Both the position numbers and the translations under genes were made by a program. A DNA stretch of 64,000 nucleotides from Verrucomicrobiia bacterium (GTDB lineage: Bacteria; Verrucomicrobiota; Verrucomicrobiia; Palsa-1439): contig DATLVI010000028.1 in assembly GCA_035577545.1 (NCBI GenBank), positions 1 through 64,000 of the forward strand, given 5' to 3'. The notes below the pieces were generated by a model. It did not search any database. It was given only the letters and a program-made list of their open reading frames with translations, and was not told the DNA's origin. Positions 58,899 to 64,000 of this stretch are shown here, in pieces; the first letter of the stretch is position 1, and the number at the start of each line of letters is the position of its first letter.

Positions 58899-60125
58899 AT
58901 GAACTCACTTGAGAACAGTCCAACACAATCCCCGGAAACCAGGGGACTTGCGTCGCCCATCGCGGCGCTTGGCCAGGAAGACGGGAAGCCGCCAGTCAAA
59001 CTGCGCCGCATTGGCGTTGTCGTCGTGGCCTTGATCCTGGTCGGTTTCAGCATCGGGTTTATCCCACGCTGGTATCAACGTGCGGTTGTACGCGCCGAGA
59101 CACTTGATCTGGCCACATCCACGGTTCGCGTCGTGTCGCCGACGCCCAGTGAATCTCCCGGCGGTCTTTTACTGCCAGCGGAAGTCAGACCGCTGGTGGA
59201 AGCACCGATCTTCGCGCGGGCCAATGGTTATCTCAAGCGCTGGCTGGTGGATATCGGCGCCCATGTCGATACCGGCCAGTTGATTGCCGAAATCGAGATA
59301 CCGGAATTGGACCAACAACTCGAACAGGCCCGCGCCGAACTTGCGCAGACGGAGGCGGCTCTGGCGCTGGCCAAGACCACCGCTGAGCGTTGGGCCGATC
59401 TGCTCAAGACTGCCAGCGTTAGTGAACAGGAAAATGCGGAGAAGCAGGCGGACTTCAAGCTCAAGACCGCAACCGTCGAGGCCGCGCGCGCCAACGTTCA
59501 TCGTCTGGAGCAACTCGTGTCCTTTGCGCGGGTCACGGCCCCGTTTGCGGGAACGATCACCGCGCGCAACACAGATGTGGGCGATCTCATCGTGGCGGGC
59601 AGCAGTAAGGAGCTTTTCCGACTGGCACAAACCGAGACGCTTCGCGTTTACGTGCGCGTGCCGCAGACAGCCGCTCATGGGATTGCTCCGGGGCAACCGG
59701 CGGATGTGCTGATTCCAGAAATGCCCGGTCGGGTCTTTCCGGCAAAGGTTGTCACCACCTCGGGAGCGATGGCGACGGATTCCCGCACGTTGCTGACCGA
59801 ACTGGCAGTGGACAACTCCAAGAATGAAATCCTGCCGGGCAGCTACGCCCAGGTGCGTTTCCTCGATACGGCGCCCAGCGCAACGCTGACGTTGCCCTCA
59901 AATGCGTTGTTATTCCGCGCCCAAGGGTTGCAGGTCGGCGTTGTGGGAACGAACGGCAAGGTCGATCTGCGCAGCGTGCAAATCGGTCGCGACTTTGGCC
60001 AGAACGTTGAAGTGCTTTCCGGGGTCAACGCCAGCGACAAGGTCATCGTCAACCCTTCGGACTCGCTGGTTAGCGGCACGACCGTTCGCCTCGCGGAAGC
60101 GCCCAAGACGGTAGCAACCAAATGA
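58899..60125 (+). CDS. RND periplasmic adaptor (membrane fusion protein)
   Basis: Protein of 408 residues with one membrane helix near 36-51 (RIGVVVVALILVGFSIGF), barrel-sandwich hybrid (VRPLVEAPIFARANGYLKRW with IGAHVDTGQLIAEIE), a helical hairpin (about 120-190) and beta-barrel to the end. The AcrA/MexA family fits. GAGGA precedes ATG 58899. It lies 12 bases after the permease and overlaps the outer-membrane factor gene by four bases. It links the permease to the outer-membrane channel. Confidence 0.92.
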   Translation: MNSLENSPTQSPETRGLASPIAALGQEDGKPPVKLRRIGVVVVALILVGFSIGFIPRWYQRAVVRAETLDLATSTVRVVSPTPSESPGGLLLPAEVRPLVEAPIFARANGYLKRWLVDIGAHVDTGQLIAEIEIPELDQQLEQARAELAQTEAALALAKTTAERWADLLKTASVSEQENAEKQADFKLKTATVEAARANVHRLEQLVSFARVTAPFAGTITARNTDVGDLIVAGSSKELFRLAQTETLRVYVRVPQTAAHGIAPGQPADVLIPEMPGRVFPAKVVTTSGAMATDSRTLLTELAVDNSKNEILPGSYAQVRFLDTAPSATLTLPSNALLFRAQGLQVGVVGTNGKVDLRSVQIGRDFGQNVEVLSGVNASDKVIVNPSDSLVSGTTVRLAEAPKTVATK

Positions 60126-61612
60126 AATTGGCCCGGCACAAAATCCTTGTGGTGATCGCGAGCGTGTTGGTGGCAGGCTGCGCGGCCGGCCCGGACTACA
60201 AACGCCCGGAAGCCATGGCCACCATGCCCGGCGCATACTCCGGCGCGACCAACGAATGGAAAATTGCCGAGCCGCAAGCCAGCCGGCCCAAAGGTAATTG
60301 GTGGGAGATGTTTGGGGACGCGGACCTGAACCGGTTGGAAATCAACGCCGCGGTTGCCAATCAGCAACTCAAGGCGGCGGTCGCGGCTTTCGACCAGGCG
60401 CGCGCGCTCACGGATGTGAGCCGGGCCGGATTGTTTCCGCACTTTGACTTCTCGCCATCCGCCACGCGGGAGGGCGATTCGTTGAACCGGCCCATCAATG
60501 GAAAGGCCGCGGGCAAGAGCCAGACATTCTCTTTCAATACGTTTACGGCGCCGATCGACCTCACGTACGAAGTGGACCTTTGGGGACGCGTGCGGCGCAG
60601 TGTTGAATCAGCAAGGTCCCAGGAACAGGCCAGCCTCGATGATTTGGAGACAATCAAGCTGGCGATCCAGGCCGAAGTGGCCACGGACTATTTTACGCTG
60701 CGCGCCCTCGACGCCCAGACCGCGTTGCTCCGATCGGATATTGAGGTTTTCCAACGATCGCTCGAATTGACGCAGAACCGTCGCGGTGGCGGCATCGCGA
60801 GCGACCTGGACGTCGCCCAGGCTGAAACGGTGCTCAAGACAACGCAGGCCGAACTCCCGGGGACCATGTTGCAGCGCGCGCAATTCCAACATGCTCTTGC
60901 GGTGTTGACCGGCCAACCAGCGTCCACGTTCGCCGTGGCAGAACGGCCGCTTGATACCGCGCCTCCCGACATTCCACCCGGGCTCCCGTCTGAGTTGCTC
61001 GAACGCCGGCCGGACATCTCCGCCGCCGAGCGGAGGATGGCCGCCGCAAACGCGAGCGTTGGCGTGGCCAGGGCCGCGTTCTTCCCCACGATCCTGTTCA
61101 ACGGCTTGGGGGGTTTTGAAAGCCTGAATGCCGGGACCGTGTTTAATTGGCAGAGCCGTTTTTGGTCCGTCGGACCGTCACTGACGTTGCCGCTTTTCGA
61201 GGGTGGACGAAACGTGGCCAACCTTCGGGCGGCACGGGCGGCTTATGAACAGACCGTGGCCAATTACCGTCAAACTGTACTGGCAGCATTTGCCGACGTG
61301 GAAGATAATTTGGCCGCCCAGAATTTCTTGACCGTTCAAGGCAACGCGGAAATTGAGGCCCTGCGGGCAGCCCGTAAGCAACTCGAAATTGCCGACAACC
61401 GTTATCGCGCCGGTCTCGTCACCTATCTTGAGGTAGCGACAGCGCAAAACACCGCGTTGGGCATCGAGATCACCACCGTGCAATTGCGCGGCCAGCAACT
61501 CGTGGCGGCGGTGGCGCTGGTGAAATCGCTCGGCGGTGGCTGGCAGAATCCTTTCGCGGCGGCGCAAACTTCCCAACCGGCAGCTCCTTCACTCACCAGG
61601 AAAAGTGATTGA
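60122..61612 (+). CDS. Outer-membrane efflux lipoprotein (OprM/NodT-like)
   Basis: Lipoprotein channel of 496 residues. Signal peptide with lipobox LVAGC, then PDYKRPE as in OprM/NodT. Two OEP repeats: first with WWEMFGDADLNRLEINAA, second with LLERRPDISAAERRMAAANA and VGVARAAFFPTIL, typical of TolC-family barrels. It overlaps the adaptor gene (ATGA) and its 3' end overlaps the converging cytochrome gene by 20 bases. Completes a tripartite pump under TetR control. Confidence 0.92.
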   Translation: MKLARHKILVVIASVLVAGCAAGPDYKRPEAMATMPGAYSGATNEWKIAEPQASRPKGNWWEMFGDADLNRLEINAAVANQQLKAAVAAFDQARALTDVSRAGLFPHFDFSPSATREGDSLNRPINGKAAGKSQTFSFNTFTAPIDLTYEVDLWGRVRRSVESARSQEQASLDDLETIKLAIQAEVATDYFTLRALDAQTALLRSDIEVFQRSLELTQNRRGGGIASDLDVAQAETVLKTTQAELPGTMLQRAQFQHALAVLTGQPASTFAVAERPLDTAPPDIPPGLPSELLERRPDISAAERRMAAANASVGVARAAFFPTILFNGLGGFESLNAGTVFNWQSRFWSVGPSLTLPLFEGGRNVANLRAARAAYEQTVANYRQTVLAAFADVEDNLAAQNFLTVQGNAEIEALRAARKQLEIADNRYRAGLVTYLEVATAQNTALGIEITTVQLRGQQLVAAVALVKSLGGGWQNPFAAAQTSQPAAPSLTRKSD

Positions 61613-62492
61613 GGCCGTAGATCAGAGAAGCGCCCAGATAACCGGCGATGCTGACCAGAACAACGCCAATAATCAGAGTCAGGCGGAAGTAGCTGGACAG
61701 GCGTCCCGGATTTCTCCGGCGGTTTGACAATTCCAAAAGTACAGCCGTCAATACGGCCCAAACGGCGGTTGCAGTGCCGAACCAGCGATGCCACCACAGC
61801 ACGGATGCCGAGACGCCGGCGTAGGTTGAAAATGGGGCGTCGCACCAACCCAGGGTTGCCGTGATTACCGCGGTCACCGCGCCAAGCATGACGCAAAATT
61901 GAACCGTCGTTCTCCACGAGTCTTTGCGGGTGAGTTTCCAGAGGAACTCGGCTGGTAACGCGATGATGAGCAGGGCGATGGGAAAATGCGTGGACGGCGG
62001 ATGGAACTGCCCAATGTCGCGAAGGACGCGGCGTCCGATTGTCAACGGCGGGGCCTTCGTCGCATTCTCGTCGGGAAGATTGGCGGGCGCACCGACTTCG
62101 ATCCAGGATTTAACAATATCTTTTTCCTCGGAGGTCAACGGCGGCCGTTTGGATTTGGGTGGCGGCATTTCGTCATGCAACACCGTCTGGTAAAGCTCCG
62201 ATTGCCCGGGCATTCCGGGGACGACCATCTTGGGATTCGCGGCGACGCGGGCGAGGTCGAGGACGTAGCCGAATTTGCCCTTGGGCCGCGAGAGATCTGC
62301 GCCATGACACTCCGTGCACCTGGCTTTGAAAATTGCGTGAACGTGGTTGGCAAGAATCTGCGGGGTGGACGACGCCTGGATTGATACCGTCGATACGGCC
62401 TGGGTTGGTTCTTGTTCTGCCCCGGCGTCCTGTATGCCTAACGTCAACAAAACCAAGGCCAGAGTGAGCACCTTGGCGGCGAGGAAACTCAC
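61593..62492 (-). CDS. Planctomycete-type cytochrome c fused to DUF2231 membrane domain
   Basis: Protein of 299 residues with a signal peptide starting at GTG 62492 (VSFLAAKVLTLALVLLTLG), a c-type heme motif CTECH in FKARCTECHG (residue about 60) and MPPPKSKRPPLTSEEKD, characteristic of PSCyt1. About four transmembrane helices of DUF2231 type follow, including a histidine-rich start FHPPSTHFPIALLIIALP. The start is set by the signal peptide beginning one base after the upstream gene's stop. It probably transfers electrons on the periplasmic side. Its 3' end overlaps the outer-membrane channel gene by 20 bases on the other strand. Confidence 0.82.
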   Translation of the reverse strand: MSFLAAKVLTLALVLLTLGIQDAGAEQEPTQAVSTVSIQASSTPQILANHVHAIFKARCTECHGADLSRPKGKFGYVLDLARVAANPKMVVPGMPGQSELYQTVLHDEMPPPKSKRPPLTSEEKDIVKSWIEVGAPANLPDENATKAPPLTIGRRVLRDIGQFHPPSTHFPIALLIIALPAEFLWKLTRKDSWRTTVQFCVMLGAVTAVITATLGWCDAPFSTYAGVSASVLWWHRWFGTATAVWAVLTAVLLELSNRRRNPGRLSSYFRLTLIIGVVLVSIAGYLGASLIYGLNHFSW

Positions 62493-62493
62493 T

Positions 62494-62973
62494 TTACTGT
62501 CCCGATGGCAGCGGGCCTCCACGCTTGTGGCCTCCACCACCGCCTACGCCAAGTTCCTTGTGGCTTGAGTCCTCCAACTGCTTGATCTTGTCGATCTCCG
62601 CCTTGGTGGCATCCACCTTGCCGGCGGTAATGGCCTGCTTCAACAGGCCGATCTCCTTGATCAGGGCGTCCAGGTCCTTGTGAAACGTGTCGAGATACCT
62701 GGCTTGATCCGCAGCCGCCATCGTATCGGCCTTCGGCGGCGTGAGCGTCCGGGCCGTCTCCGCGTGTTTTTGCATCGTCCCCACGAGTTCCAAGGTGGAT
62801 GTCTTCTGCGCCGGGTCGGCATATTGGCGGTTGATCAGGCGAAGGCTGCGATTGATCGCCTCCATTTCGTTGTGAAGTGGAGATTCTTTCCCCCCCTCCG
62901 CAAATGTACGGAGCGGCAAAAGAAGGGCAAACAGGAAAACGACAAAGGTACAACACTGGAGCATTTTTTTCAT
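62494..62973 (-). CDS. Cytochrome b562-like exported protein
   Basis: Protein of 159 residues with signal peptide (MLQCCTFVVFLFALLLPLRTFA) and a four-helix-bundle pattern. SPLHNEMEAINRSLRLINRQ could supply the Met ligand near the start and DSSHKELG the His ligand near the end, as in cytochrome b562. The C-terminal tail is Gly-rich. It sits directly before the cytochrome c/DUF2231 gene, so the two probably exchange electrons or act together. Heme binding is inferred from the ligand spacing only. Confidence 0.68.
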   Translation of the reverse strand: MKKMLQCCTFVVFLFALLLPLRTFAEGGKESPLHNEMEAINRSLRLINRQYADPAQKTSTLELVGTMQKHAETARTLTPPKADTMAAADQARYLDTFHKDLDALIKEIGLLKQAITAGKVDATKAEIDKIKQLEDSSHKELGVGGGGGHKRGGPLPSGQ

Positions 62974-63073
62974 AATAATTACCCGTGACCGTTCAAATTA
63001 ATGACCTAATCCGGGATTTGAATCAAGAACAGAAAATCCTGTTCGCACCTCGTCGCTTCCGATCACGGGGCTC

Positions 63074-63544
63074 TCACTTTGCGGAGTCGGCGTCGGCCGG
63101 TTTTGGGACGGCCACCGGCTCCTGGATCGTTATTTGCGACGGGTCGGTGACTGTCACTTGCGGCTTTCCGTGGGGGGCGGTGATGAAGCCGGTGACGCAG
63201 ATGTTCTTTCCCATGAAGGTCGTTTCCGGAGGATCTTTGAATTTGGGCCGGGCGGATCCCGGTATCACGACCGCGCACGTCTGGTTGGGATAAGGGTGAT
63301 CAAAATTCAAATAGGTGGGCTTGTCCTTCGCCGACTCGACGTACTTTGTGCTCGCGACCGCGCCGCAGATGGTGTTGGTTTCCTGGAGATGCTGCAAGGC
63401 ATCTTCCCCCGTAAGGGTTTTCGCGACGTTGACGGCGGCGGACGCGGGCCATGGATTTAACACGTGACCGGCAAGGCCCACGAGGAGACCGAGGAGCAAC
63501 TGGTGGAATCGTTTTCGCCTGTGACCTTCCATAGTGCGCACCAT
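63074..63544 (-). CDS. Exported OB-fold-like small protein
   Basis: Protein of about 156 residues with signal peptide (HQLLLGLLVGLAGHVLNPWPASA). The mature part has KPTYLNFDHPYPNQTCAVVIPG and NICVTGFITAPHGKPQVTVTDPSQI, which fit the OB-fold proteins of the nuclease-related or YdeI type. Two Cys are in the fold. The start is uncertain: ATG at 63544 or at 63532. No partner can be named. It follows the end of the RND gene (stop 63607) by about 60 bases on the same strand. Confidence 0.6.
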   Translation of the reverse strand: MVRTMEGHRRKRFHQLLLGLLVGLAGHVLNPWPASAAVNVAKTLTGEDALQHLQETNTICGAVASTKYVESAKDKPTYLNFDHPYPNQTCAVVIPGSARPKFKDPPETTFMGKNICVTGFITAPHGKPQVTVTDPSQITIQEPVAVPKPADADSAK

Positions 63545-63606
63545 CCTTCCGTACGATTGCTGGAGAGCGTACCAGAATCCCTGACAGGTGCAACTGCTTG
63601 CCGACA

Positions 63607-64000
63607 CTACTGTACCGTTGCGAGTTCGCCCTCATTGGCTTGGTGACGGCGAAGCTTGACGCGCCGGCGCAGGTGTTCGAAGAAGAGATAAACCACGGGA
63701 GTGGTGTATAGGGTGAGGACCTGCGAGAACAACAGGCCGCCCACGACGGCAATCCCCAGCGGTCGGCGCAATTCCGAGCCCGTCCCGAGCCCGATGGCGA
63801 GAGGAACCGCGCCGAGCAGCGCGGCCATCGTGGTCATCATGATCGGGCGGAAGCGGATGACGCAGGCTTTGTAGATCGCCTCTTCCGGGGTCAAACCTTC
63901 CACGCGCTCGGCTTCGAGGGCGAAGTCGATCATCATGATGGCATTTTTCTTCACGATGCCCATCAGTAGAATGATGCCGATAAAGGAAACCAGCGAAAGA
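63607..64000 (-). CDS. RND efflux transporter, C-terminal part
   Basis: The gene extends beyond the right edge of the window. The visible 130 residues cover TM10-12 of an RND permease: [59 protein letters not shown] and [12 protein letters not shown]. The [10 protein letters not shown] form resembles MdtB/MdtC-type pumps more than the permease at 55659-58886. The stop lies at 63607. Confidence 0.9.
   Translation of the reverse strand, partial: LSLVSFIGIILLMGIVKKNAIMMIDFALEAERVEGLTPEEAIYKACVIRFRPIMMTTMAALLGAVPLAIGLGTGSELRRPLGIAVVGGLLFSQVLTLYTTPVVYLFFEHLRRRVKLRRHQANEGELATVQ

Overview
The window reads as chromosomal DNA from a G+C-rich, Gram-negative bacterium, most likely of the Verrucomicrobiota (or a near PVC relative). 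This is inferred from several gene styles: a planctomycete-type cytochrome c fused to DUF2231, a giant secreted RCC1/Ig/GH28 protein with a PVC-like C-terminus, a helical-repeat protein of a kind familiar from Verrucomicrobia, ECF sigma factors followed by small unknown proteins, and an integrase remnant of verrucomicrobial type. An outer membrane is implied by TolC, TonB/ExbBD and lipoprotein genes. No rRNA gene or CRISPR array was seen.

Layout. 1-4.5 kb: start of a ROK protein, then a phosphate locus in which a PhoR-like kinase and a PhoB-like regulator (minus) flank a PhoU-like/Pit transporter pair (plus). 4.6-8.8 kb: ilvD and a nucleoside-salvage run (pyrimidine phosphorylase, purine phosphorylase, cytidine deaminase). 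8.9-16.4 kb: a family B DNA polymerase with degraded exonuclease motifs, a PA2779-like protein, a TIM-barrel protein and a UbiA/EboC-like prenyltransferase, and TPR proteins. 16.4-28 kb: an ECF sigma operon, a secreted CocE-type hydrolase, the 1.7 kb-residue-scale GH28 protein and a GT-C glycosyltransferase. 28-37.8 kb: zinc-ribbon mini-protein, MBL hydrolase, HU, TonB-ExbB-ExbD, repeat protein, secreted nuclease with two lamin-tail domains, Maf and HemW; an orphan 3' scrap of a second maf lies at 31.8 kb. 37.9-43.6 kb: GH3 glucosidase, response regulator, cysE-nifS pair and a family 2 glycosyltransferase.

At 43.7 kb a tRNA-Cys gene carries a small decayed integrative element: its 3' end is repeated 1.2 kb downstream (20 of 21 bases), and between the repeats lie an integrase N-terminal remnant and one lipoprotein gene.

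The most striking region is 45.0-53.9 kb: thirteen genes on the minus strand, nearly all overlapping or separated by a few bases. They combine a Ycf46-like AAA ATPase, a Ycf35/DUF1257-like protein and a DUF2997 protein with a PflX-like radical SAM enzyme, an ECF sigma factor, a rhomboid and a type I signal peptidase homologue that both appear to lack catalytic residues, a PilT-like ATPase, a GspF-like membrane protein, a TPR protein and three tiny proteins. I know of no described function for this set and regard it as the best candidate for a new system.

The right end (54-64 kb) holds a glycine-zipper lipoprotein, a TetR-controlled RND efflux operon (permease, adaptor, outer-membrane factor) with a recognisable operator, a cytochrome b562-like/cytochrome c pair, an OB-fold secreted protein, and the C-terminus of a second RND transporter cut by the window edge. 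Starts were chosen by reading ribosome binding sites, overlaps and signal peptides; family assignments rest on motifs and memory, without database searches.
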